DNA from: Sutcliffiella horikoshii
Lineage (GTDB): Bacteria; Bacillota; Bacilli; Bacillales; Bacillaceae_I
NCBI GenBank assembly: GCA_001636495.1
Contig: KV440964.1
Coordinates: forward strand, 2,124,666 to 2,188,665
DNA: 64,000 bases
Direction of reading: 5' to 3'
The notes beneath the pieces were generated by a model that was given only the letters and a program-made list of their open reading frames with translations, did not search any database and was not told the DNA's origin. Both the position numbers and the translations under genes were made by a program. Numbering within the stretch: the first letter of the stretch is position 1; every line of letters starts with the position of its first letter. This document shows, piece by piece, positions 44,827 through 53,331 of the stretch.

Positions 44827-44879
44827 CAGAAGGGGCAAACGTGGTGAACCTGATTTTCGCTAAGTTTGCCGTCCGTCTG
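44827..44879 (+). promoter_or_regulatory. Stem-loop between bcd and buk
   Basis: GGCAAAC (44834-44840) pairs with GTTTGCC (44864-44870), extended by CAGA/TCTG at the base. There is no T tract, and the buk ribosome binding site (TGGAGG) starts right after. It may be a processing or stability element. Confidence 0.45.
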
Positions 44880-44896
44880 AAATGGAGGTTTCAACA

Positions 44897-46009
44897 GTGT
44901 TAGAAAAGGAATATCGCATACTTGTCATCAATCCAGGATCTACATCTACGAAAATCGGCGTATTTGATAATGAACGCTCTGTTTTTGAGAAAACATTACG
45001 TCACGATAGCGAAACGATCAATTCCTTTGCAAGTATTTACGATCAGTATGAATTTAGAAAGACAACCATTCTTGAGACATTAGATCAAGAAGGCATCAAT
45101 ATATCCAAGCTTAGTGCAGTGTGTGGCCGTGGTGGACTGCTTCGTCCTATCGAAGGCGGAACATACTCTGTAAACAAAGAAATGCTACATGATTTGAAAA
45201 TAGGTTATGCAGGACAGCATGCATCCAATCTTGGGGGAATCATCGCTTATGAAATTGCGACAGGATTAAATATCCCTTCCTTTATCGTAGACCCAGTGGT
45301 AGTGGATGAACTATCCGATATTGCTCGTATCACAGGATTCTCTCTGATTGAGCGCAAAAGTATTTTCCATGCATTGAATCAAAAAGCGGTTGCCCGAAGA
45401 GTTGCAAAAGACCTGGGCAAAAAATACGAAGATCTTAACCTGATTGTTACCCATATGGGTGGAGGAATCACGGTTGGTACTCACGTAGGCGGCCGTGTGG
45501 TAGATGTGAATAACGGACTTCATGGGGACGGCCCGTTCAGTCCGGAGCGTGCTGGAACGGTTCCTGCGGGTGACCTGGTGTCATTGTGCTTCTCCGGTGA
45601 CTATTACCGTGATGAAATCATGAAGAAACTAGTGGGACAAGGTGGACTTGTAGGATATCTTGGAACAAATGATGCCGTAAAAGTAGAACAGATGATTGAA
45701 TCAGGCGATGAAAACGCCGCTTTAGTATATGATGCGATGGCCTATCAGGTTGCCAAAGAAATCGGCTCAGCGAGTGCAGTTTTGGCAGGAAAAGTAGACG
45801 CCATCATTTTGACTGGTGGACTTGCTTATGGAAAAGGGTTTGTAAAACAGATCTCCGAGCGCATCAGTTGGATTGCGGACGTCATCGTACAACCAGGGGA
45901 AAATGAACTGCAAGCCCTGACAGAAGGGGCACTTCGTGTGTTACGCGGGGAAGAAACAGCAAAAGAATACCCTGGAACAGTTGTAGACACAAAAGTAGTA
46001 CAGAGCTAG
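44897..46009 (+). CDS. buk: Butyrate kinase
   Basis: A 370-residue acetokinase-family enzyme. [20 protein letters not shown] is the N-terminal phosphate-binding signature; [36 protein letters not shown] is the second family motif. It makes ATP and a branched-chain acid from the acyl phosphate produced by Ptb. GTG 44897 is favoured, because the TGGAGG at 44883-44888 lies inside the longer frame starting at ATG 44882. Confidence 0.94.
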   Translation: MLEKEYRILVINPGSTSTKIGVFDNERSVFEKTLRHDSETINSFASIYDQYEFRKTTILETLDQEGINISKLSAVCGRGGLLRPIEGGTYSVNKEMLHDLKIGYAGQHASNLGGIIAYEIATGLNIPSFIVDPVVVDELSDIARITGFSLIERKSIFHALNQKAVARRVAKDLGKKYEDLNLIVTHMGGGITVGTHVGGRVVDVNNGLHGDGPFSPERAGTVPAGDLVSLCFSGDYYRDEIMKKLVGQGGLVGYLGTNDAVKVEQMIESGDENAALVYDAMAYQVAKEIGSASAVLAGKVDAIILTGGLAYGKGFVKQISERISWIADVIVQPGENELQALTEGALRVLRGEETAKEYPGTVVDTKVVQS

Positions 46010-46025
46010 AAGGGAGCAAGGAATA

Positions 46026-47450
46026 ATGGCACAAGAATATGATTTAGTCATCCTAGGTGGCGGAACAGGCGGGTATGTCGCGGCTATTCGTGCATCTCAA
46101 CTTGGCTTGAAAACAGCAGTAGTAGAAAAGAAAAAAATTGGTGGAACATGCCTGCATGCAGGTTGTATTCCAAGTAAAGCATTGCTTCGCAGTGCAGAGG
46201 TTTTTGCTCAAACAAAGAACAGCGAAGAGTTCGGTGTCATATCTGGTGACGTGAAATTGGATTTCTTCAAAGTGCAAGAGCGTAAACAGAAAATCATCGA
46301 CCAGCTTCACGGCGGCGTTCAGCATCTGATGAAGCAAGGGAAAATAGATGTATTTTACGGAACTGGCCGTATTTTAGGACCTTCCATCTTCTCTCCAATG
46401 CCAGGAACCATCTCTGTTGAGTTCGAAAATGGTGACGAGAATGAGATGTTAATCCCTAAAAACGTAATCGTGGCAACAGGATCTCGTCCACGTTCTCTAC
46501 CTGGACTTGAAATTGACGGTAGCCAAGTGATGACTTCGGATGAAGCACTATCCCTTGAAGAACTTCCTAAATCCATCATCATCGTTGGTGGAGGCGTAAT
46601 CGGTATCGAGTGGGCTTCCATGCTTGATGACTTTGGAGTGGAAGTAACTGTTCTCGAGTATGCTGATCGCGTGTTGCCTACAGAAGACAAAGAAGTTTCC
46701 AAAGAGATGCAACGTTTGCTGAAAAAACGCGGCATCAAAGTGGTGACAAGTGCGAAGGTTCTTCCTGAAACACTTGAAAAAGCAGACGGATCTGTAACGA
46801 TCAAAGCCGAGCACAAGGGAGAAGAAAAATCCTTTACTGCAGAAAAAATGTTGGTTTCCGTTGGCCGTCAAGCTAACGTCGAAGGCATTGGTATAGAAAA
46901 CACAGACATCCAAGTGGAAAAAGGCTTCATTACAACAAATGACCGTTTCCAAACAAAAGAGTCCCACATTTACGCAATCGGTGATGTAATCGGCGGCTTA
47001 CAGCTTGCACACGTTGCTTCTCACGAAGGAATTGTAGCAGTGGAGCATATAGCTAATGAAAATCCGGCACCAATCGACTATTCTATGATTTCTAAATGTG
47101 TGTACTCAAGCCCTGAAGTAGCTTCTGTTGGTTACACGGAAGAAGAAGCAAAAGAAAAAGGCTTCGACATTAAAACAGGCAAGTTCTCCTTCCGTGCAAT
47201 CGGAAAAGCCCTTGTATACGGCGAGTCCGACGGCTTTGTAAAACTAGTTGTAAACAAAGAAAACGATGACATCCTAGGCGTCCACATGATCGGACCACAT
47301 GTTACAGACATGATTTCTGAAGCTGGACTTGCACGCGTGCTTGACGCAACACCTTGGGAAATTGGTCACACCATCCACCCGCATCCATCCCTATCCGAAG
47401 CAATCGGCGAAGCAGCCCTAGCAGTAGATGGCAAAGCAATACATTCGTAA
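46026..47450 (+). CDS. lpdV: Dihydrolipoamide dehydrogenase of the branched-chain complex (E3)
   Basis: A 474-residue flavoprotein. It shows the N-terminal FAD loop GGGTGGYVAAIRA, redox-active disulphide GGTCLHAGCIPSKALLRS, second dinucleotide motif VGGGVIGIEWASML and the C-terminal dimer/His-Glu region HPHPSLSEAI. It reoxidises the lipoyl groups of BkdB. A repeat C copy separates it from bkdAA. Confidence 0.95.
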   Translation: MAQEYDLVILGGGTGGYVAAIRASQLGLKTAVVEKKKIGGTCLHAGCIPSKALLRSAEVFAQTKNSEEFGVISGDVKLDFFKVQERKQKIIDQLHGGVQHLMKQGKIDVFYGTGRILGPSIFSPMPGTISVEFENGDENEMLIPKNVIVATGSRPRSLPGLEIDGSQVMTSDEALSLEELPKSIIIVGGGVIGIEWASMLDDFGVEVTVLEYADRVLPTEDKEVSKEMQRLLKKRGIKVVTSAKVLPETLEKADGSVTIKAEHKGEEKSFTAEKMLVSVGRQANVEGIGIENTDIQVEKGFITTNDRFQTKESHIYAIGDVIGGLQLAHVASHEGIVAVEHIANENPAPIDYSMISKCVYSSPEVASVGYTEEEAKEKGFDIKTGKFSFRAIGKALVYGESDGFVKLVVNKENDDILGVHMIGPHVTDMISEAGLARVLDATPWEIGHTIHPHPSLSEAIGEAALAVDGKAIHS

Positions 47451-47458
47451 AAGGGAAC

Positions 47459-47583
47459 GTTGATTGAAGTGGAAGGCGCTTGACTCCAGCGGGGGATTAG
47501 CGACAATCTTGAGACCCCGCAGGCGAAGCCGAGGAGGCTCAAGGTCGCCCCGCGGAAAGCAAGCGACTGCAGCGTAAATCAAC
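47459..47583 (+). repeat. Dispersed imperfect-palindromic repeat C, copy 2, inside bkd
   Basis: 125 bp, bounded by GTTGATT and AATCAAC, with the same GCGACAATCTTGAGACCCC core as copy 1. It lies between lpdV and bkdAA. AGGAGGTAAAC before bkdAA is intact. Confidence 0.88.
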
Positions 47584-47664
47584 AGCAAAGATTGATACAG
47601 TTCTAAAAGGAAAAGGAGCGGTAAAAGCCGCTCCCAACTCTCTACATATAGGAGGTAAACTTAA

Positions 47665-48657
47665 ATGGCAGAAAATCGTCACCAAGCTCTCGGGCTTACA
47701 GATGAAAATGTATTAGAAATTTTTGAAACGATGTTACTTGCTCGCCGTATTGACGAGCGTATGTGGTTACTAAACCGTGCAGGAAAGATTCCTTTCGTTA
47801 TCTCTTGCCAAGGTCAAGAAGCGGCTCAAGTTGGAGCGGCATTCGCTCTAGACCGTGAAAAAGACTATGTACTACCATACTACCGTGACATGGGTGTTGT
47901 TCTTACATTCGGAATGACAGCTACTGAATTGATGCTTTCCGGTTTCGCGAAAGCAGAAGATCCAAACTCCGGTGGCCGTCAAATGCCTGGTCACTTTGGT
48001 CAAAAGAAAAACCGTATCGTAACTGGTTCTTCACCAGTAACTACACAAGTTCCACACGCAGTTGGAGTGGCACTTGGTGGCCGTTTAGAAGGAAAAGATC
48101 TTTGTACGTTCGTAACTTTTGGTGAAGGTTCTTCCAACCAAGGGGACTTCCATGAAGGCGCTAACTACGCAGCTGTACACAAGCTACCAGTTATCTTCAT
48201 GTGCGAGAACAATAAATATGCAATCTCTGTACCTTACGAGAAGCAAGTTGCATGTGAAAAGATCTCAGATCGTGCAATTGGTTATGGAATGCCTGGTATT
48301 ACTGTTGATGGGAACGACCCGCTTGAAGTGTATGCAGCAGTGAAAGAAGCGGCAGATCGTGGCCGACGTGGCGAAGGCCCTACTCTTGTTGAAGCAATCT
48401 CTTACCGCCTGACTCCTCACTCCAGTGATGATGATGACCGTGCATATCGTGAGCGTGACGAAGTAGCCGAAGCTAAAGCGAAAGACCCAATTGTCAGCTT
48501 TGCGGCATACTTGAAAGAAGTTGGCGTTCTTACAGATGAAAAAGAAAAAGAAATCAATGACAAAATCGCAAAAGAAGTTAACGACGCAACAGAATACGCA
48601 GAAAATGCTCCATATGCAGATGCAGAATCAGCAATGAAGCATGTATACGCAGAGTAA
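47665..48657 (+). CDS. bkdAA: Branched-chain 2-oxo acid dehydrogenase E1 alpha
   Basis: 330 residues. The ThDP-dependent alpha subunit has RIDERMWLLNRAGKIPFVISCQGQEAAQVG, RQMPGHFGQK, and the ThDP motif GEGSSNQGDFHEGANYAAVHKLPVIFMCENN. The phosphorylation-loop-like YRLTPHSSDDDDRAYR follows. With BkdAB it decarboxylates 3-methyl-2-oxobutanoate and related acids. Confidence 0.95.
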   Translation: MAENRHQALGLTDENVLEIFETMLLARRIDERMWLLNRAGKIPFVISCQGQEAAQVGAAFALDREKDYVLPYYRDMGVVLTFGMTATELMLSGFAKAEDPNSGGRQMPGHFGQKKNRIVTGSSPVTTQVPHAVGVALGGRLEGKDLCTFVTFGEGSSNQGDFHEGANYAAVHKLPVIFMCENNKYAISVPYEKQVACEKISDRAIGYGMPGITVDGNDPLEVYAAVKEAADRGRRGEGPTLVEAISYRLTPHSSDDDDRAYRERDEVAEAKAKDPIVSFAAYLKEVGVLTDEKEKEINDKIAKEVNDATEYAENAPYADAESAMKHVYAE

Positions 48658-48669
48658 GGGGGAACCATC

Positions 48670-49653
48670 ATGGCAGTTATTTCTTATATAGATGCAGTAA
48701 CAATGGCCATCCGTGAAGAGATGGAACGTGATTCAAAAGTATTCGTACTTGGGGAAGATGTTGGACTTAAAGGTGGGGTATTTAAAGCTACTACTGGCCT
48801 TTATGACCAATTTGGAGAAGATAAAGTAATCGACACACCTCTAGCAGAATCAGCAATTGCTGGTGTGGCAATCGGTGCGGCAATGTATGGGATGCGTCCA
48901 ATTGCAGAAATGCAGTTCGCGGACTTCATCATGCCTGCAGTCAACCAGATTATCTCGGAAGCTGCGAAAATCCGTTATCGCTCTAACAATGACTGGACTT
49001 GTCCACTTGTAGTTCGTGCCCCATACGGAGGAGGAGTTCACGGTGCACTTTACCACTCCCAATCCGTTGAGGCAGTGTTTGCGAACCAGCCTGGTCTGAA
49101 AATAGTCATGCCTTCTACTCCATATGATGTAAAAGGATTACTGAAAGCGGCAATCCGTGACGAAGATCCAGTATTATTCTTCGAGCACAAACGTGCATAC
49201 CGCTTAATCAAAGGCGAAGTGCCAACAGATGACTATGTACTACCAATTGGTAAAGCAGATGTGAAACGCGAAGGAGAAGACATCACGGTGATCACATATG
49301 GTCTATGCGTACACTTTGCACTACAAGCTGCAGAGCGTCTTGCACAAGATGGAATCTCAGCTCATATCCTTGATTTGCGTACAGTCTATCCTCTTGATAA
49401 AGAAGCAATTATGGAAGCTGCTTCTAAAACAGGAAAAGTACTTCTGCTTACAGAAGATACAAAAGAAGGAAGCATCATGAGTGAAGTATCTGCCATCATC
49501 GCAGAAAACTGCTTATTCGATCTTGACGCACCAATCATGCGCCTTGCTGGACCTGATGTACCTGCAATGCCATATGCACCAACTATGGAAAAATACTCCA
49601 TGGTTAACCCGGACAAAGTAGAAAAAGCGATGCGTGAGCTAGCTCAATACTAA
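48670..49653 (+). CDS. bkdAB: Branched-chain 2-oxo acid dehydrogenase E1 beta
   Basis: 327 residues, transketolase C-terminal fold: VFVLGEDVGLKGGVFKATTGL, DTPLAESAIAGVAIGAAMYGMRPIAEMQFADF and VRAPYGGGVHGALYHSQSVEA are conserved in 2-oxo acid E1 beta subunits. It starts 12 nt after bkdAA, after AAGGGGG. It forms the E1 heterotetramer with BkdAA. Confidence 0.95.
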   Translation: MAVISYIDAVTMAIREEMERDSKVFVLGEDVGLKGGVFKATTGLYDQFGEDKVIDTPLAESAIAGVAIGAAMYGMRPIAEMQFADFIMPAVNQIISEAAKIRYRSNNDWTCPLVVRAPYGGGVHGALYHSQSVEAVFANQPGLKIVMPSTPYDVKGLLKAAIRDEDPVLFFEHKRAYRLIKGEVPTDDYVLPIGKADVKREGEDITVITYGLCVHFALQAAERLAQDGISAHILDLRTVYPLDKEAIMEAASKTGKVLLLTEDTKEGSIMSEVSAIIAENCLFDLDAPIMRLAGPDVPAMPYAPTMEKYSMVNPDKVEKAMRELAQY

Positions 49654-49697
49654 TACCTGATTTTTAAGTGGAAGAGTGATTAAAGGAGGTTCTCATC

Positions 49698-51035
49698 ATG
49701 GCAGTAGAAAAAATTACAATGCCACAGCTTGGGGAAAGCGTAACTGAAGGAACAATCAGCCGCTGGATCGTAAGCGTAGGCGACAAAGTAAACAAATACG
49801 ATCCTCTAGCAGAGGTCATGACAGATAAAGTGAACGCAGAAATCCCATCTTCTTTTACAGGAACAATCAAAGAACTTGTAGCAGAAGACGGTGACACACT
49901 AGCAGTAGGAGAAATCATCTGCTATATCGAAACAGAAGGTGGCGGAACAGCAGAAGCAACTGCTGACGCACCGAAAGAAGAAAGCGCACCTGCAGCGAAG
50001 CCTGAAGCTCCAGCAACTTCAACAGCTCCAGCAGCTCAAGAGGATGCAGACGCACCTAACAAACGTCGCTACTCTCCAGCAGTTCTTCGACTTGCACAAG
50101 AAAACAATGTAGATCTTGAGCAAGTAAAAGGAAGCGGTGCAGGCGGACGTATTACAAGAAAAGACATCCAAGCGGTGATTGATTCCGGAAATATCCCAAC
50201 GGCAGATTCCAAACCGGCAGCGGCTCAAGCTCCTGCAGCGGAAGCTCCGAAAGCAGCACCAGCGGCTCCATCTGCACCGGCACCAGCAAGTGCGCCAAAA
50301 GCGGCTCAACCAGTGAACGTACCAATAGAAGCAGGCGACATCGAAATCCCTGTAACTGGCGTACGTAAAGCAATCGCTGCAAACATGCTTCGCAGCAAAC
50401 ACGAAGCGCCACATGCATGGACGATGATCGAAGTGGACGCTACAAACCTTGTAGAATACCGCAACTCTCTAAAAGGCGAATTCAAGAAAAAAGAAGGTTA
50501 CAACTTAACGTTCTTCGCTTTCTTCGTAAAAGCCGTTGCTCAAGCATTGAAAGAATTCCCACAAATCAACTCTATGTGGGCTGGCGATAAAATCGTTCAG
50601 AAGAAAGACATCAATATCTCTATCGCCGTTGCAACAGACGACGCACTTTATGTGCCGGTTATCCGCAACGCTGATGAAAAAACAATCAAAGGTATCGCAC
50701 GTGAAATCACAGAACTTGCAAACAAAGTTCGCGCTGGAAAATTAACATCTGCAGAGATGCAAGGTGGAACATTTACAGTGAACAACACTGGTTCATTCGG
50801 TTCTGTACAATCACAAGGTATTATCAACTATCCGCAAGCGGCAATCCTGCAAGTGGAATCCATCGTGAAACGTCCAGTTGTTATGGACCACGGAATGATC
50901 GCTGTTCGCGATATGGTGAACCTATGTATGTCTCTTGATCACCGAGTACTTGATGGCTTAGTGTGTGGTCGCTTCTTAGCTCGCGTTAAGGAAATCATCG
51001 AGAAAATGTCTAAAGAGAATACGTCGATTTATTAA
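49698..51035 (+). CDS. bkdB: Branched-chain 2-oxo acid dehydrogenase E2 (lipoyl acyltransferase)
   Basis: 445 residues. An N-terminal lipoyl domain (EVMTDKVNAEIPS, Lys near residue 44) is followed by an Ala/Pro-rich linker. Next come a peripheral-subunit-binding domain (RRYSPAVLRLAQENNVDLEQVKGSGAGGRITRKDIQ) and a second Ala/Pro linker, then the acyltransferase domain ending with LSLDHRVLDG-like CMSLDHRVLDGLVCGRFL (catalytic His/Asp). It transfers the branched acyl group to CoA. It is the last gene of the operon, followed by a terminator. Confidence 0.95.
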   Translation: MAVEKITMPQLGESVTEGTISRWIVSVGDKVNKYDPLAEVMTDKVNAEIPSSFTGTIKELVAEDGDTLAVGEIICYIETEGGGTAEATADAPKEESAPAAKPEAPATSTAPAAQEDADAPNKRRYSPAVLRLAQENNVDLEQVKGSGAGGRITRKDIQAVIDSGNIPTADSKPAAAQAPAAEAPKAAPAAPSAPAPASAPKAAQPVNVPIEAGDIEIPVTGVRKAIAANMLRSKHEAPHAWTMIEVDATNLVEYRNSLKGEFKKKEGYNLTFFAFFVKAVAQALKEFPQINSMWAGDKIVQKKDINISIAVATDDALYVPVIRNADEKTIKGIAREITELANKVRAGKLTSAEMQGGTFTVNNTGSFGSVQSQGIINYPQAAILQVESIVKRPVVMDHGMIAVRDMVNLCMSLDHRVLDGLVCGRFLARVKEIIEKMSKENTSIY

Positions 51036-51053
51036 TAGGTTAAATGTATGTAG

Positions 51054-51098
51054 AAACCGATAAGGTCCTTCTTAAGGGAAGGCTTTGTCGGTTTTTTG
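51054..51098 (+). terminator. Terminator of the bkd operon
   Basis: A long hairpin, AAACCGATAAGGTCCTTC with GGAAGGCTTTGTCGGTTT, followed by a T tract. Confidence 0.85.
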
Positions 51099-51127
51099 TG
51101 TTCAAAAGTAAGAAAGTATAAAATCCG

Positions 51128-51251
51128 GTTGATTTCCGTTCCAGGCGCTTCGCTTTCCAGTGGGCGGTCCGGGAGCCTCCTCGGCAAGCCTGCGGGGTCT
51201 CCCCTGTCCCTTCCTCCCACAGGAGTCTTCGCGCCTTCCACTCCAATCAAC
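51128..51251 (-). repeat. Dispersed imperfect-palindromic repeat C, copy 3 (inverted)
   Basis: 124 bp bounded by GTTGATT and AATCAAC, carrying the reverse-complement core GGGAGCCTCCTCGG...GCGGGGTCTCC. It is oriented opposite to copy 4, 56 nt away. Confidence 0.82.
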
Positions 51252-51307
51252 AAGGTGGTTTCATTCACCGAAAGGATAACCAATAACTATTTAATGAGAT
51301 GACTGAT

Positions 51308-51441
51308 TTCTAGCTGTGGATTGGAGCAAATAGTGTAGACTCCTACGGGGGAGTAGCGACAATCTTGAGACCCCACAACGGAGTGAGGAGGCTCAAGGTC
51401 GCCCCGTGGAAAGCGGAGCTATTTGCGGAAAGGAACAGCGC
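51308..51441 (+). repeat. Dispersed imperfect-palindromic repeat C, copy 4
   Basis: Very similar to copy 1, including the flanks TTCTAGCTGTGGATTGGAGC and GCTATTTGCGGAAAGGAACAGCG. A short ACCAGG/CCTGGT hairpin with T tract follows near 51480-51505. The remaining 51442-51669 shows no supported gene. Confidence 0.88.
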
Positions 51442-51669
51442 CGGTTAACCAAACAACTAATGATTTGTAGCTTAAAAAGGACCAGGCGGTTTTTCCTGGT
51501 TTTTCTTACCCGATTACTTGTGAGAAAACGCCCGAAAGTTTTGCACGCCATATTTGGCCGGACATTTTTTATTTTTAATTGTTCTACAGGCAGTTGGACG
51601 TATTTTCTTGTGAATCAACATACAATGATTGCAGGTAAATAAAAAACTGTTTTCCAGAGGAGGCAGCAA

Positions 51670-52638
51670 ATGAAAGCTGTTGTATATACCAAATATGGTC
51701 CACCAGAGGTACTTCAACTGAAAGAGGTCGATAAACCAGTACCAAAAGATAATGAAATTCTAGTTAAAATAGTCGCAACAGCTGTCAATGCAGCAGATTG
51801 GCGATTACGAAAAGCGGAGCCGGTTGCTGTTAAATTGTTCTTTGGGCTGACTCGTCCCAAAAAGACCATTCTAGGAGGTGTCCTCTCAGGTGTAGTTGAA
51901 TCTGTAGGTAGTGATGTTAAACGATTTAAAGCAGGGGACCAAGTCTTTGGATCTACAGGAATGAATTTCGGTGCTTATGCAGAGTACTTGTGTCTTCCAG
52001 AAAACGGAGTTATCGCACTAAAACCCCACAATCTAAGCTATGTTGAGGCGGCAACTGTTCCCTTCGGCGGGCACACTGCCATTCATTTTCTAAGAAAAGC
52101 AAACATACAACATCATCAAAAAATTCTCATCTACGGGGCATCAGGTGCAGTCGGAACAGCAGCGACTCAACTTGCCAAATTATACGGTGCGGAGGTTACA
52201 GGAGTATGTAGCACGGCAAATGTGGCAATGGTGAAGTCTTTAGGGGCAGATAAAGTAATTGACTATACAAAAGAAGAAATTGCTGGAGAAAATTATGATG
52301 TGATTTTTGATACAGTAGGAAAAATACCTTATGAAGCAGTCAAGAGAACTCTTAAGAAAAAAGGAACCTGGATTCTCGGGGGGGCAGGAGTTACTCAGAT
52401 GGTGCAGGGATATTGGAGTGGCGTGACACGAGGCTATAAAATAATAGCTGGTCTTGCATTGGAAAAAGAAGACGATATTAGATTTTTGAAAGAACTGATT
52501 GATAAGGGCAAATATAAAGCAGTTGTCGATAAAAGCTATCCGATGGAACAATTATCAATTGCTCACAGCTATGTGGAAAAGGGACATAAGAAAGGGAATG
52601 TTGGAGTTGTTATAGACGAAAGATTAGAAACGCTATAA
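51670..52638 (+). CDS. Zinc-type MDR oxidoreductase (quinone oxidoreductase-like)
   Basis: A 322-residue medium-chain dehydrogenase/reductase. [34 protein letters not shown] is the family start. [27 protein letters not shown] and the NADPH loop [30 protein letters not shown] (residues ~155-185) follow. Structural-zinc cysteines are absent, so it belongs to the zinc-independent quinone reductase-like branch, often annotated NAD(P)-dependent alcohol dehydrogenase. The substrate is unknown. A strong GAGGAGG site precedes ATG 51670. Confidence 0.88.
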   Translation: MKAVVYTKYGPPEVLQLKEVDKPVPKDNEILVKIVATAVNAADWRLRKAEPVAVKLFFGLTRPKKTILGGVLSGVVESVGSDVKRFKAGDQVFGSTGMNFGAYAEYLCLPENGVIALKPHNLSYVEAATVPFGGHTAIHFLRKANIQHHQKILIYGASGAVGTAATQLAKLYGAEVTGVCSTANVAMVKSLGADKVIDYTKEEIAGENYDVIFDTVGKIPYEAVKRTLKKKGTWILGGAGVTQMVQGYWSGVTRGYKIIAGLALEKEDDIRFLKELIDKGKYKAVVDKSYPMEQLSIAHSYVEKGHKKGNVGVVIDERLETL

Positions 52639-52647
52639 GTAAATAAA

Positions 52648-52686
52648 AGAGTGTATGAAATCGCTATGTTTTCATACACTCTAATT
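52648..52686. terminator. Terminator after the MDR gene
   Basis: AGAGTGTATGAAA (52648-52660) pairs perfectly with TTTCATACACTCT (52670-52682). It probably also serves the convergent gene at 52704. Confidence 0.9.
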
Positions 52687-52703
52687 TTTCGCAGTTATTA
52701 TGT

Positions 52704-53132
52704 TTATTTGTTCGTCAAGAACATCGCATCCAACTCCCGCATTTTATCATAAGCATCGAGCAGATGATCAGGCACAACGGTCCTTCCAAACACCCACGCA
52801 TTTTTCTCAATTTGACGCATCATGATTACTTTTTCATCTTCTCCGCCATACATTAATATCCTCAAGTCATGCTTGTTCTTTTTAAAATCCAAGTAATAGC
52901 CGATTTCATGGAAGAGGATGAGTTTCACAAAGTTCTCATCAGTTTCTCTAATTTTATTGTTTATCTTGGCTTTGTACCCATTAATCTGTAAGTAATTAAA
53001 TTTGATGGTGTTAGTGGAAATGTTAAAACTCATAGGCGCTTTCAGATTATTGTCAAATTCAAAATTAATGTCTAAGTTAAGTTCCGTTAATGTTTCTTTG
53101 ATTATGTTTTCAATATTCCATATGTATAACAT
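52704..53132 (-). CDS. Metallopeptidase-like protein with degenerate HExxH motif
   Basis: 142 residues, soluble. The segment FVKLILFHEIGYYLDFKKNKHDL resembles the zinc-peptidase helix of small ImmA/IrrE-like proteins, where HExGH would be expected. Here the second histidine is Tyr (HEIGY). EKNAWVFGRTVVPDHLL downstream resembles the E...AW..GR..VP tract of such families and may hold the third ligand, Glu. It may bind no zinc and act only as a binding protein. Low GC and no partner gene suggest an accessory origin. Confidence 0.5.
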   Translation of the reverse strand: MLYIWNIENIIKETLTELNLDINFEFDNNLKAPMSFNISTNTIKFNYLQINGYKAKINNKIRETDENFVKLILFHEIGYYLDFKKNKHDLRILMYGGEDEKVIMMRQIEKNAWVFGRTVVPDHLLDAYDKMRELDAMFLTNK

Positions 53133-53296
53133 CGCTACAAATCACTACCTTTTTAAGAAACTATCATTTATATAGTAAGTATAGTTTTTTTGCCAAACGA
53201 ATACCACCGAAAAATAAGTAATTCCCATGCTTTCTTTATTTGCCGTGCTCCCATAACTATATTAAAATAAATATAAGAACTTTTTAAAAATTTAAA

Positions 53297-53314
53297 TTTG
53301 TAAGCGATTACGTA
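53297..53314 (+). promoter_or_regulatory. cre-like site upstream of mutA
   Basis: TTTGTAAGCGATTACGTA matches the CcpA site WWTGNAARCGNWWWCAWW at all but one base (CG for CA), 18 nt before the mutA start. It suggests catabolite repression of methylmalonyl-CoA mutase. Confidence 0.6.
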
Positions 53315-53331
53315 TATGAGGGAACGAGGGG

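Noticed and set aside
51406-51642. 78-aa plus-strand frame after repeat C copy 4
   Set aside because: It starts inside the repeat, has no ribosome binding site, spans a hairpin with T tract and has random-looking composition.
51514-51717. Minus-strand frame with several cysteines
   Set aside because: It overlaps the true start of the MDR gene, has no ribosome binding site, and the Cys spacing matches no zinc motif I recognise.
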